Origin: Parelaphostrongylus tenuis
Taxonomy: Eukaryota; Nematoda; Chromadorea; Rhabditida; Metastrongylidae
NCBI GenBank assembly: GCA_019055375.1
Contig: JAHQIW010003945.1
Span: 113,501 to 177,500 of the forward strand
Length of the DNA stretch: 64,000 nt
Direction of reading: 5' to 3'
Part shown: positions 42,250-57,200 of the stretch, one piece after another
Position numbering within the stretch: position 1 is the first letter of the stretch
Layout: each line of letters opens with the position of its first letter
Notes under the pieces: model-generated
Told to the model about the DNA's origin: nothing
Databases searched by the model: none
What the model saw: only the letters and a program-made list of their open reading frames with translations
Translations under genes and position numbers: made by a program

Positions 42250-45200
42250 ATGTCCAAAAATTACACCACAAGAGAAGAAACAAACAGTAATTGGGGATTG
42301 CTGTACTAAAAAGCTGTTTCGTAAGCATTCAATTTAATTAGTATTCTGATTTAGAGTGGCAATATATTCAGTCACTTTCAGATAAAAAATTAAACAAAGT
42401 AAGACCCATAAGCTCAAGTAGCAAGGAAAACCTGAGTTCGAACAGCGATGGGGAAAGGAAGAAACGTCAAAACGATGGCGATTCGAAGAAGCAAAGCGAA
42501 GAGACACTAGTAGATTCGAAGCGAATCCGCCTAACGGAAGGTATTGTACAGGTGCGTAAGAGGTCGTGAAATAATTGACGTCCTACTACTAGCATTCGTT
42601 TCGTCTCCTTTCTTGCTTGAGGATATCGTCTTCTTCACGATCGTCATAGATCACTGATCAAGCACCTCTATTTGCATTCGCGAGTAAAGCCAAGCTGCCA
42701 CTTTCGTTACTAATTTCCGGAGAATATTAGGGAGCGGTGGTAGTTCGGTCCCGAGTCGAGTCGCGCGGAGTATCGCCAGCCACTCGGCCACTACCTGACG
42801 TTGATATTATTATTGATAATATCGAACGACGTACTGAGCGAGTAAAACATCTCGCTTTCATGTTAAGAGCTAAAATTAGAGCTTCACTGAGAACAACTGC
42901 CACCAATGACACTTAGGAGGTTTTAAAGTAACAAAAAAATTATACATAAACAAGAAAATATCATTATGAGTTCAAGACAGCGATTCTTATAACGCTTCAT
43001 TATAAGTGCACATGAACACACGTTTGTTAGATCCAATACCTTGGTTAACGGACTTCTATCTCTTAGAGAATATTGATTGAGAAAAACTTCCTGAAGGGAA
43101 AGAAACATTGAATTAATGTAGATGAATGCCCTTATAAGTTAATCTATAGACAAAATACGCATTTAACTCTTGAAATACGCGTGTGTGAGAGTCGCATTGG
43201 CGTACCTCTTCCTCCTCCTCCTCTCGCCCTTGAGGAGTAGACATATCGCGATTGAGTGATGTATTATCACTGAAGGACTTCTATAAGGGTTTTTTAGTAG
43301 AACAAAACGTCAAGGTTCCGAGAATTTCTTTAGTTTCAACTAAGAAACTACATCTTCTCAAAAAGAACATATTTTTATCGTTCATTTTTCCCTTGATTCA
43401 ATTATGTTTTTCTAGTCATTCGACAGCTTCAATAACCTTTTGAAACTAACCTTGATATCTGGAAGAAAATGTCATAGCACGTTGTACTAACGGAAAGAAG
43501 ATAAGGTTTTCCTTTCAAAGTATATACTCAGTGTTTCAACCTCACAGTGGATTTGTTATTCTTATATAGTAAAATTTTTATCTAAAACAATTTTCCAGGA
43601 TGCGAAAAAACTGTTCATTACTGGAGGGACTTTTCTAAAATATTTTTAGTAGAATAATCCTTAGTTGTTCTAAAAATTATTATCTTCATCTTGAATGGAC
43701 TGGATTGCAAATGCATTCTTGGGATGTGATCGTGCTTCCTTGCCATTCTTACTGAACAAAGGTTTTTCACTAGAATATTAGTAATCACTTAATACCTTGG
43801 AAAATACAGATTGCATTACTGGATTGTGGAGCCTCCTTAGTGTGTTGCAATGAATGAGGGATTATGCTTGAACTAAACAGTTCAATGTACGAACTTCTCA
43901 GTGAGTTTTTTCTTTGGCAATTGTGCAGTATAACTTTCATTTTAAGGTAATTTTGTCACAACAAAAGGATGAAATATCACTTTCCTGTGAACGCAATTTT
44001 AGTGAAAAATCGCCCAATTTATCTAAAATTACTTATTTCGCTATACAATGAATACATTTTTTGGATAACACATGCAGTTCCAACTTTTATTGCACAGCAT
44101 TTTCGGATACCTAGTAGAACTGTGATTTTAAAAACACGTTTTCTTTAGTGTGCAACTGCTAGAATACTTATCAGAAGGAGTTCAGCATGTACTCGTAGTA
44201 GGCCTTAGTAGGTCCTCCTTCAGCAAGTGGAGTTTAGTGTGCACTCGTAGTAGGCCTTAATAAAGTCCACCTTCAGCAAGTTGAGGAGCACCTCTGTGAG
44301 AGTGAGACCGTCCATTCCTAGTCATTATTGTTATGACACCATTAATAATTGTCTGTTCAACAATCAGCTCTCAAACGTCGCGCATGTACAGTTTCGAGTG
44401 GTGGGAACTGAGTAGATTGAAAGGAACAGTCCCTTGGGCATTTAACTGAAAGGAGATTGCATAAAGTGCGTAATTTAGTGCCGGTGACCAGTGACAACTG
44501 TCAGTGATGATTAATGTTTTGGTGAGAATACTTATGACAAAAAGTAATTATCCAGTAGAAGATAGAACAAGGTCTCATCTGCAATTCTTCAAAGATCCCA
44601 GCTTTTGAAGTACACAAATATCCAAGAAAGATATGAGAAGTTTTCGATGGACTAGCAACGCATTCGGTGTGCAACATCATTTACTAAACTATTCGGTCTC
44701 ATGCAGTTTTCAATCAGTGGGAATTTTGGGTTTTGCAAGAAATCAGAAGACATCAAAACTGAAAAATTAGCCATATTTTTCGATTTCGGAGGTGCAAAAT
44801 GAAATGTGGTCGGTTATTTCACGATTTACTTCTAGCAATGTTACAAAGATGAGTTGGTGCTGATATGACAAATGAAGGTCAAATATGGTTGAGACATGAT
44901 CAATCTTAGTTAAGATAGCACAAAAATGTAAATTTAGAATTCGAAATATGACCTTTTCGTGGGCACCTGGTCTTTTCCCAGAAAAAAGTGGGGATCTAAA
45001 ACGAGCATTGATGTTGTATCTACTATCGATAACCTTATGAATGTCTCTTCTATCATATTCTACCATTTACAGGCAAGTAAACCTCTTTCCGTGACAAGAA
45101 AAGTCTAAACTTCATCATAAAACCGCCGCATTGTCACCAGAGCACGCGTCGCCCCTCAACGACCGCGTTGCGTGCCCGACGAAATATCAATTCGGAAGCC

Positions 45201-48200
45201 AGAAAGTTAACCCTTCGGGGTTGGGCATTGATAGAGAGCTGTGTCACGCTCAGATTTCGAGCGACAGACGGCTGACTGGACAGCACGCGAAGCGCGTAAT
45301 CCTTGCGGAGTTTCGGTTTCGTAACATAGTTCACAGTATTACCATCAGTAGGGCGATCTGTGGTCAGTAGATGAAAGAGTATGATAGAGGAGACCCTAAT
45401 AAGGTTACTCATAGTTGAAACATGCTAACACAATCACAAGCCAATGAATTGTTTGCCGAAAATGGTACTGCATAGTGCATGCGATGCCTCTCTATCAACA
45501 GCTATCAACGTTTTTTTTTCGATTATTAGTGCCCTCCAATGGCATTTAAATAGTTGTAGGGAAACTTTGTTCCATTCTCTTTTGGGTCATTTTATAGAAG
45601 AAATAGAGAATTTGATAGAAGAGGCTTCAGTAAGGGTATCGCTAGTAGAAAACAACGTCACCGCTTTCTCTGAGATCTCGCATTTTGAGAAGGAATTACC
45701 AGATGCCTAAAGAATGTTGTTTCTCAAACCGTTAGCCGAACATTTTTTATGCTATATGCCATTGCATTCATATTCATCCATGCTTTGACGTATTTATATT
45801 TTATGACCACGAAAATGAGGCAATTAGTTTATTTTTTTCCTCGATGGTATTGTGGAAGCTTTTCACAAACCAAGCTTAGTATGCAAACCTCTATTTTTAA
45901 AGCTATTGAATGACTATAAACAGTTTACTGAAAAAGCAGGAAGTAATAAAGCTAAATGCCATAAAATGATAGAAGAGCTGTAAAAAAGCACTTGGAATTC
46001 CCTTTTTATGACCTCGATTAGGCTTTCACAAACTAGAGGGCGGTTTTAGAAATTATGGAAGTTCTTGTTTTTACCAAGAATATGTTAAACCAAATCACGT
46101 CCAGTAATGACCAATCTTTTCATAGCAATGAAGTTTGCTTGAATTCGAAACTTCATTATGTAATAATAAAATCTCCGCAGTAGACTTTGAACGCGAAAAC
46201 GAGGCGTTTCTTCCTTAGTAGAACGTATTGTGCACGGCTTTTTAGAGACCAAACTTGCTTTGAAATCCGTATTTTCCAAGCTATCGAATGATTACGAATA
46301 CATGGGCATAAAGAAAATCAAATGCCCGTTCTGCAGTTTTTTCGTCTAACGGCGAGTGTGAGTATTTTGGCGTCGATTCCTTTCATTTGTCCCAGAATAA
46401 CCTAAAAGTATCGCATTGCATGAATGCTTCAATATAATATGAGAGGTACATTGACAGACCGTCTGAACTCTGCACGGTTGATCTAATTGGAGGACCCAGT
46501 GGAAGACTTATAGAAAACGGTGAGTACATGGAAGAGTTGTATCGTCTCGTATACGATTGAAAACTAGTTGGTGATTGTTCTCTTGGAGTTACAGAGGTAT
46601 TTAGCGACTTGTATTTGGCTATCAAGGAGAAACTGTGCTTGAAATTTCATATTCTCATGTGCAGTAAATTTGAAGGCTAATAAAAAGGTTGAAAAATAGC
46701 TCTCAATCGATTTTCATTGTGGTAAAAGCGATCAAGGAGAATAACTCTTTTGAGACAATGCACTATTAACATAGCACGTTGATCTTGAAAATCTTGTATT
46801 GACTTACGCTGCAGTTGAGGCTAAGGAAGTTCATTGGTAAATTGAGGTTCTGAAAGAACATTATCACCACTTTATGATAGAATATCACGAAAAATACTTT
46901 TATAGATAGTTTTCTTGAAAGTTCATCTGTTGCCCTAAGCGAGAATGGTGACTTTCACTCCAAAATCTTCCTTGTTATGTCTCTGTCTCCTATGCGCACT
47001 GAGTTCAGTATTTGATTTCGCTTCAAGTTTGTTAACAAGTTTTACCTTTATTCGGACACCGCACGGACGACCTACCCGTTTCTTTCCGATATACTTGTCG
47101 GCCGCACATTTTACAAATGAGATCATAGACTGTCTCGAACTTACACAATCATCGCTTCTACCTTCAAGGCATGTTGTGTAGTTTTGCTTTACGCATAGAC
47201 GGTCATACAAAAGGATGGGAACTAGCAGGCGCCTCAGGGCATTTGATTATATTTCATGTGTTGTCATCAATTTTTGAAGTCTCTCCTTCTTGCCTTGTCT
47301 CCAGCTGAACTTATTTCTATGATATCAAAGAAAGCATAAACGAGAACTTGTTCTTGCTATAATTTTCGTTTGGGACTGAGTTAATTCCTCTAAGCCTGCC
47401 GCGAAAAGCTACATCTTCGTAGCCTTTGAAATTGACTATTTGTCGAGCAAGAGCTCGTTTCGACAAGTAGATCGGCGGAATAGGTAGACCCACTGTGCGT
47501 TCGTGTAAAGGCTTTACCCTGTCAACAGACTTCAAGCCAAACCAAATACTCCACTGGGCGTGCATACAGCACAGAAGCATAAGGGAGAAGATTTTGGAAT
47601 AGAAGTCACCATCTTCGTACATGGATAAAGAACCTTGGTGTGTAACATCCTTGAAGTAAATTTCCTAAACTCGAACATCCACACGCAGGAAGGAAGGCCT
47701 CATTATTTGTAATATAATTCGGTATACCGGATATTTTGATTTGGGACGCGCATTGGCAGTTCATCTGAACTGTGCATGACTGATCTCCACGGGGAAAACT
47801 CAGTGATTCGATGAAATTTTCATAAAAAGCGGTAAGTGCAGAAAGAGTTCTTTTTCCTTAATTGCGATTGAAATCTTAAGTGCGGTAAGTTTTTCGGTAG
47901 AAGTTATGGAGGTATTTCGGTGGCCGGGTTTGCAGGCAGCCTGATCTTTCCAGATTTTCAAGAAAGCAAAATCCGCTGAACCGTCAACTGTTCAGACAAA
48001 CTGTATTGGAACAATCTCTGTATGGCTATCGAAAACTGTGAATTTCTGAGCCGAGATTAATAGATCGTCAATACAGTTTCCTCTGCTTTCTCAATATAAC
48101 AAGCTCTAGGTATCATAACTGATTTACGATAGTTTCAAAATCAATATCATTTTTTGACTTCTTTTTGGCCACTTTTACAACGAAGTTTCAAGAATTTCAT

Positions 48201-51200
48201 CACAGGACTACATCAACCTCGAGAAGGCAATCAACAAACTAGAGCGAAAGAACGTATTGAAGAAGTACGAGTCTCAATCGATCTATGTTGACAACTTGAA
48301 AAACGCTGTCGAACAGCTTGAAGCGGTGCTGAAAGAACTGAAAAAACAAACGTAGGTCATTATTATATTTTAAGATTGATTGACACAGATAGAAATCTAA
48401 CTTTAGCATATTTATTTAGTATTTTGGCATTATTGTCCCTAACTTTCATCTCTCTGAGTAATTCATGATTCCATAATTCACCTTTTCTTGGCATTATTTA
48501 AAAAACACTGCATAACCTGCTCCATCCGTACTCGGTGACGCTGACCACATATCCATTACTCTAAGGTTAAATTGGGGTTTTCAGAGCCTACTTTGATGTT
48601 TACTCCTAGCCTCGAAAGGTTTGGAAAAAGCATTGCTTTTTTGGCTTCTGATTACATATATGGTTTTCATGCTTGCATTATCGTAGCTTAGCTCTGGAAC
48701 CAGAATATTCAACATAGTAGAAGCTGCGGTGGATATTGGCTTTGGTAATCATGAATCGGAAGCAGATTAACTTGTCGTTGATAGCACCCTTTTTCTTTCT
48801 TTTGATGGAGAGGAAATGCGCATCTACGAGCAATTCTGACGGAAATAGCAAGTCTAGTAGTCTACTAGAATGCCATCATATTAGAGCATCACATATAGAT
48901 TAACGTGGCACCTTCTTAAGTGATATTGTTTGTAAACGTAATGATATAGGTGAAACACGCAATTGAAACACGCAATGATCCAGATATACTTTCTCCCTTA
49001 TGGACTAATACGCCACTCGTTTATTCACTCAAAAACAATAAAGAATTTCACTTAAATGTTGAGCTGCTGACGTGTACTATATTTGTGAAGGTTGATTTAA
49101 CTTGAATAACGTCGAGGTCGATATGCAGCGATTAATTAGGACGATTCATTCATCGCGATGTTTATTCAAAATAATTAGGAAACCGGTCGGAAAAGTCCTC
49201 TCACAGTGGCTATGAGATAAGGCAATGCTTACCACATGCAACAACGGTACGAAGTGATTTCTTACATGTTGCGCCAGACCTGGCAATTAGGTAATCAAGG
49301 TTTTATTGGCGTTAGCTGAATTCAAAGTATGACCAGTGAATGTTTACATCGTACGCGGAACCTAGATGTTTTTCAGCGTGCTAGGACAGTGCAACCGTAA
49401 TTTTCTAAATATATGAGTCATGTGTGGAAATACCGCTCACAATACTGTCAACATAACTAATCGCATTTGCTGTAATTATGGTTATGATCAAAATAGATTC
49501 TACAATTTTCTTTCCACTTGTTTATCGGATTTTTTACTTAGATTTTACTCTCAAGTGTTTCTATATTTTAAAAAAATCTCTGGTAACTGTTCAAATTGTT
49601 CACTTTCTACCACTTATTCAAGTTTCATTTCAAAGTTAGTTGCTTGCTATAGTTTGTTTTCCTTAATCAAGACATTTAGGCAAGTTGTTCTCGGATTGAG
49701 GCTATGCTTGTTAACTTATTTTAGGGAGCGCGAACAATCCAATCTAAAAGCATAGAGCATTCATCTGTCAAGGACTTCCTGAAACAGCAAGTAATTAACT
49801 TATTGACATCTTGTAACTTCATTATTTTAGCTATTGTTCTCTTCACAGTGCAGGACAATTTGGAACGACTCCAATTTCAGGGAGAATGGGATGATCGTTT
49901 TCGCAAAGAGAAAAGGGAATATGAGGCCGCACTTAGTAAACAAGATGCTATAGAGAAGGTTGTTAAAAACCTTGGTGTAACTGCCAGTTCTTGAAATACT
50001 CAACAAACTTTTAGGAACTTGAACTTTCACGAACAAAATTTGAAACGGCTCAAAGGATCATGGATATCTACAAAGAGCAGACGGACAATTTGCTCGCACT
50101 CTATGACAAACAGGACAAACTCTTAAGTAAGAGCATTTCATAGTGATGAAAGTCAAGGTGGCAGTGATCACCGTTGAAAAGATCTACGCTGTATGTTTAC
50201 ATCCAATTACGCTTCACTGTCGTCGTTATATAACATTATCAATGGAGCTTAACATCACAGCTTAGACCTTTGTCGTTTGATGATGAGTAATTTAGTTGGA
50301 ATCTTCGGAGATGACTATGCGTCCGAAAAGGAGAACGTACTAGAAGGAGAGGTAAGCGCATTCTGTAGAATGCTATCTACCTTGTCAGAACTTAGCAGTA
50401 GAAAAGGGGTTCTTCATCAAGGGATCTTGTCCTTGAAATTCAAATAACTAGGCAGTGTGCCGTATTTTCTACTAAATTTCACTCTTACTCAGGTGGATGA
50501 GATGATGGACTGGCAACAACGAGTCGCGCTGGCGATGTTCAAATGGACAAATGGACGAGTGTTATTGGTGCACGCGCTCACACAGATCACATTCGGGATA
50601 AATCGTTGGCAGGACATCAAGAAGATCGATGTGAGGTCAGTGATTTTGTTGAAGACTTCTCAAGGAACCGAGATCTATAAATCTTGAGTTCAAGAATGTA
50701 CTAGCATCTTCCTACATAATCGTACTTTTATAATGATTTCGGTGAACATGCAGAGTAGTGCTAACATTTTTTAAAGATCAATTAATTAAAACGAGCCTTG
50801 TTTGCGAGACTTGAAGTATAGATTTGCTGAATATCTGGTACTCTTAAACTCATTGTCAAAGCCAGGCATACATACAACCATCTCTGCGGTGCATACTGAA
50901 TTCGAATGTCATACGCATTTTCAAAGGATCAACCAGCAAAACGTCATGACTTTGTTCTTCTAAGCCTTGACGTGGCATGAGAGTCAATATGACCCTCAGC
51001 TGGGCGCGCCGTTTGCGGTTACGAAGATTGATGCGTGCTTAAATACAAGTTCGAGTTAATTGAGTTCTCAGAGGACCATCATCATCAAAAAACGATAATT
51101 TATCACTGGTCAGACTCCTGTCTGAGTAATTACAGCAAAATTGACGCTGTTACTTCCCAAAATCTTTTTTTTTTCACAGGAAAAAACCATATAATTGCCA

Positions 51201-54200
51201 AAAGAATGTATTTCCAGCCGTTATCGAACATTATCTCTTCACTTCTTCATACTCTGTAGTCAATTAGTAGTAAAAAATTTTGATTTGAAAGTAAGTTTGT
51301 TGTGTAAGAGGATTCCCATAGTACGCTTTACAATAAATAAGGGATAACGATTTGCTATCAGAGTCGATTTTTTTAATTCATAGCGGATTTTTTGAGACTA
51401 CATAGTTAGAATTTGATTCTTGTAAACTTTTCGCCTAAGAAAATTGAACTGTCTTTGGAAAAACTTCTTTAAGCGCTTTCTGGAAAAGAATAACGCCCAA
51501 ATGTTTTCCAAATCCTAACTTTTGAAAACAATTTCTGTCCTATGCAAACGTACTTCAAGGATTGCGCTCGTGAGCCGTTGGTTATTATTAGGAAAAACCT
51601 GTTCCACTAGATTATTAGTATTCATTCAGCAGCTCAAAAAGTGGTAGTTTCTGGAAAAACATTTTCGGCTTGTGCTACTAGCGAAAAAATAATAATGATA
51701 TTAAGCGCGTGGCACAATCAACCTTTCCCTTTATTTACAGCGGATTTCTCAATTCGTATATAATGGAATCTTTTTATACCAAGAAAACCTCAGTATTGCG
51801 AAAATTTAGCGAATCTTATTAGAAGCACTTACATAACGTAGTCTTAGCGAAAAGAACGCTTAACTGCCTTATAAATTCTCAATTATCATTATAAAAGCTG
51901 CATTCTTGAGAAAATGTGCCTTTTGAAATTATCTTGAAGATTGCATGCTTGAAGCCATGATTTGCAAAATGCTGATATTGATAACAGTTCATCAATTTAT
52001 TAACTAACAAACAGCATTTACAATACAATACAACAGTATAAACAGTATGTTTATCTCTCAAATGACCCGTTTTTGCGCTGTAGCTATCTAAATAATATTT
52101 TTTTCACTTCAGAAATTTCTCGCCGGATAAATCTTTTCTATGAATTATCATAAACTATTCGATAGTGAAAATCTTGGCGATTTCAGAAACATAGTTGGTT
52201 TTGTAATGTGCTCTTTGAAGCACTGTAACACTCAAAAGAATGTTGAGTTTCGCACTCTCAAGAGTGTGCCTTCCCAACACTGGCCCTAAGTCACCGCGCT
52301 TTTTGCAATGACTGTTAGAGGACGACAAGGAGTTCTTCTCAAGAACAAAACTACTGCAGGATTTTTCGAGATTTGAGTGTCGAACAATCAATAAAGGTCT
52401 ATCGGAAACGCCTTGTTCAGCGAGAATGTTTGAGAGTGAAAGATATTTTCATTCCTAATGTTAGGCCGCATTAAGGAAGCCATCCTGGAAATAAAATCTA
52501 CTTTCAAAATTGTCGAGAATTCAGTATCACACGGCTATCTTGAACTCTCAAAAAATCTGAAAATGCGCTTTTCTATGAGCTCAAAACAGGATGTAAACAT
52601 CTCAAAAGATCCGAATTTGTGAAACCAAATTTTCTTTTCATTGTTGGAGATTCCAAGAAGTCCTCTCCAAAAACCAACCACACCGCTGCAATTTTTAGGA
52701 TTGACTCTATTCAATGAGAATTATTTGTTTACGAAAAAATTTTTATTCATCGAGAAATGCTCGAATGTGGAATAAAACTTTATTTCGACTATTACAGCAT
52801 AAAAAAACAGGCCATTTAAAAGATAATCATTCATAGAATATGTCGTTGAATTCAGTTGATTTTGGCTATCAAATTATTGCCAAAAAGTTTTACAAAAATA
52901 AAAAATACGTCTCCATCAAAGGGCTGCAACAGGATGGAGAGAACGGTAAATAAACGTATCCTCCATCTCTTCTTTAAATATTAAAGCTATGAATGAAAAA
53001 TTCGAACGAAATCTCACATTTATCCGAGAAATGGAAATTTGAAGCGCACTGTTAATTAGAAAAATATTGAGACCCGATGAAGTGGGATCGAATGCAATAA
53101 GCAGCAATATTTTTGACGAACTACTCATTTTTAGCCATTATGATGATATTTATGCACTTTATGGAATAAAGTATATGAAAACTGAAAGAGTTTGATTGAA
53201 TTTTAGACTTGAATTGATGGTTTGGATTTTAATTTGAATTATAAATAAAATTGTCACAGAAATGTTCGAGAAAGGGTCTAAAATTAACCTTTTCGTAAAC
53301 ACTTAGTTTTCCCTCAAAGTGGGTATTATAAAAAGAGCAACTACGTTGTTTATGTTGAAAAATGTCAGGATCCTGTCAGGATGGACAAGTTGTAGAGTGG
53401 AAAAGAGTGGTATCAAAACAGGCGTCGGTAGTGCAATGGTTAAGCACACGCCCCGGATAGGGTGAAATTTTAGTTGGAATCCCACCCGATGCAGCACTTT
53501 TTGCTCATCACTCTACATCATTGGCTGTAATATAACATCATACCACCGCGAGAGGCGGCCAAATAAATTGAAACGTGCTCGAACGAAATTGTTTCCAACT
53601 GTATTCGTTGGGCATATGCTAATCATTTTCTATTTGCATACTTCCTGCTCCCTGGAAGTGAGTGAATTCCACAAATTGTAAAGCGCTTCAATTTTTTTTC
53701 ACTAATTTTCATGAATATGAGAAAGCTCACAAATTATCAGACCAGTAGAGATGGGTCTACACAATTTCAAAAGCAGTACTTTCGCATTTTCCCCTTTCTT
53801 GTGAATGAAAGCTAGTTATTCGTGCAGGGAAGTCGATTCCAGTCTGAAAACTTGGAACATTAGCATGATAGATTCTGTTCGAGATGAAGATCACCGTGAA
53901 TAAATGCAACAATATTGTAGTAATAATCGAGCACGCTATTTTGCTGCTGCTGAAGCTCGCAACAACTTCATTGCAGCTGCACAGAATGTTCAATCATGTC
54001 GGATGTATCTCAACAAGGTATTGGTCGTTTCTGTAGTAAAAAAAATAAACAATAAAACAATTTATATGCCCACCTAAGGTCGAATTCCCTTACGCAACCG
54101 AGAATGAGATATCGCTGATGGAGGATACAGCGACGAAAGCATTCAAAAATACTCAAAACGACTCCGACGTGAAGAAGGTTTGTGTTTTGCTTCTTTCGGG

Positions 54201-57200
54201 ATTTCTCTTGGTTCATATACTAGGTATCTCCAATGACCATATGCCGGCTATACAATTCATCAAAAGATACTAAGTATTCAGTGCTAGTTAGCAGTAGACA
54301 TGAGGTTAATACCACCATTTCATTCTCATGGCGGTAGTGTCCATTTAGTTGCTTATGATGTCGGGGAGATGATGCCTACTACGTCGTCAGCCATAAGAAA
54401 TAGGAAGTTCTACAATCTATTACTCATAATACATGAAGTCTAAATGACACCTTATACGCACTGCAGGATACCTCCTAATCAGCCCAAACGGTAAAAACAC
54501 GAGATATGAGAAGTAAAATTTTTCCTAGTTTAGAATTACAAATGAATCTCAGCTGAAGTCAACAATGGGTAGAAAGATTCATTGTCGACCTGCTAATCAA
54601 GGTGATTACTTAAGGCGCTGAAAGTCTTCCAAGAAACCCAACAAAAAGTCGCTCTCCTCATCCAGTGGTTCGACAAGGTGATCAATGACACGATTCGCAA
54701 AGACCTCGATAAGGCTAATAATGCAGTAAGTCATTGCTAATATTATTGAGAAAGTCCTCTTAATTTCAACGAGCGAAATGCTGAATAATGCGTTTTAGGG
54801 GCTTGATGGAAGTATAGATGGTATAAAATAATTACTCATTTATTTTCCTGAAGCAATACTCTGCTAAGTTATCGTTAATCTGCTACTATTATAGTACTAA
54901 TTTCGATATCAACATAACCACGGAAGACTTTTTCTTCACGAGCTGAAGTCCAGCTCCTCTTTGCCCACATGATGAGTTGAAATTAATAAACGTCCACACA
55001 TAGAAGTGCTGATTGTTGGTGTCGATAATACGACAAGAATTGTAGCATGGATCGAAAGTTACACACCATTATGAAAGAAACGTCTGTGGACACCCGATTA
55101 CTTTAGGTCATCAGACTGAAGTTTATTTTTAGGTTATCAAAAAGCAAAAAGCGCTGAGAGAGGAACGCTTGTCGTTAATGAAGAAACAGGTAAGATACGA
55201 CTTGTTCTCGATATTTATGCACTGAATAATGTCAACTTATAGACAGTCTCGCTTATTTAATAATGTGATTTGGAACAGTTGCCGGGTTTGTTGAACAAAA
55301 TGCTCAGATTTCATTTCATTCGAAGTAAAAGTATTGAGGAGAGAACAATTGCAGACCGAAAAAGAACTTGGGGTTCCCATGAGCTTTGAGTACGACGATA
55401 TATCTGACGATGAGCTAGAAAAAGAGTTGAAAATGCTCGAGGAAGAGGCAATCAATGGCATGAGGACGACGAAAAACAAAAATATCTCTGTTAGTGCACT
55501 CATGTAAGATAAATTTCCGTTCAAACAAGGATCTTTAACTCATAAATGATAGTTTAGGAAATTCTTAGCTACGGGCCGTCAGAGACCTCAGCATTATCGT
55601 CGAGCAAACTCGCTCCTATACCAAGCAAAGATGCTCTTTTCGGTCTGTTTCTTTTACTTGGAACTTAATAACCCTTTCTTAGAAATGCGAGCCGCAGCAT
55701 AATTCCATTCATTTCTATCTCAGGCAAATGTAGTTCGTGGTGATGGTATGTTTAAACATGGCAACATCCAGGTGGTCCGTTCCGTAGTCATGGACTCACT
55801 AACGCCTGCAGAGGTAGATGGTCCGTGAGCTGCGCACACGTCCGCCTTTAGTTTGAGTGATCGTTTAAGAAGGAAACGGTTGCGTTCTCCTAAAGTCCAC
55901 TCCACTGTTTTTCTCGTCCATCTCTGCTATTTCTCTACTATGTAACTAGCCTATTTGTGTTTCCTTATGAACCTACATGCTTCAGAATCCCAATGATTTG
56001 ATAGGTTGTGAAGATCTAAGCCACATAAGCCGGCTAAACGCTACGACTTTTGATTAAATTCAAGAAGACTTCGTTCAAGTGCCAAGGGGTGGTGCGCAGA
56101 GTTCATGATATGGTTGAAGTATTAGTCAACGCCTCTGCATAATGGCATAGTGCTGGAAGGACTGGTTTGTTGGAATGAGAGCACGTGGCTTTCGATTAGT
56201 CGTTAATCGGTAGTCTATTTTAAAAACTGAATGCGGCCCAAGCTGCTTTATTTCGTATATCTATAACTTCTTTCATGTTTATCTCCATGTGCATTAGGGA
56301 TTTGAGGTACACTCACGGCGTGGCCTCCGTGATCAGGGAGCTATCTGGTCTGATTTCTCTAACTTCGCACCACGTATTCCTTATAATTTGAGTCTTCGCC
56401 CAGTATGAGCGTACTCTAATCTTCTTTTTCTGCTTTGATGAGTTTACTGAACAACGTCTCTGCACATTGGTGCTCAGGTTTTTACTACTTGTCAATTCAG
56501 TAGTTACACTTTATATTATTTCGTTGAGATTATGATCTCCTGGTCCTATGCTGTTAGACGGAACGGGATCAAAACCGATACATTTTGCTGGATAAGAACT
56601 TTTTAGAAGATTGTCGATAACCATTCGAAAGCTCAAATTCTGGCTAGCGCGGTACGTGGCAGGCAATTTGAAGAAAAGTTTTATAGCGCTTTAACGAAAG
56701 GAAAACATTTGTGTTGCACACACGCATTTTTCTCGAATGACAAAGCTCCTTCTTTGGACTCTTCGTAATCATTTGATACCGCAAGATCTAAAGATTCCAA
56801 CGTTGTGCTCATTTTCTGGAAAAACCGCTTCTCTGCAATGCTTCAGATAAACTGATACCAAATTCACATTCGTAGACAGGGGATTTTGGCTATTTTAGGT
56901 GGGAGGAAAGGGGCGGGCGGAGGGCGAATGTAGCCGTTGCAGCACGGCAGTCGACGCATATGTCCTCCGGCGGGCCATAGGAAATTATGATGTTTGCTAC
57001 CCAAATAAGAATTGTTTCTCCGCCTTGGAAGAAACTCCTCATCGTCAATCAAACGTCTGAATCTGATACTAAAAGATTTTCTCTACACGTTTATGTGCTT
57101 TTCGTGCTTCCAGTGAAGTAATAGTTGAATCAGGCGGCAGATGTAAAACATGATTTGTTTAAGATTTCATAGCGTCATAAAAGGATTTCTTTGAAAAAAT

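Noticed and set aside
45134..45412. 92-codon minus-strand frame in a GC-rich island
   Set aside because: No motif, splice signal or start context; it may be a repeat not otherwise sampled here.
55355..55642. ESCRT-III (CHMP4) C-terminus suggested by the acidic DDELEKEL and PIPSKDALF motifs
   Set aside because: The rest of the protein does not match the Snf7 helices; the likeness is limited to acidic low-complexity sequence.
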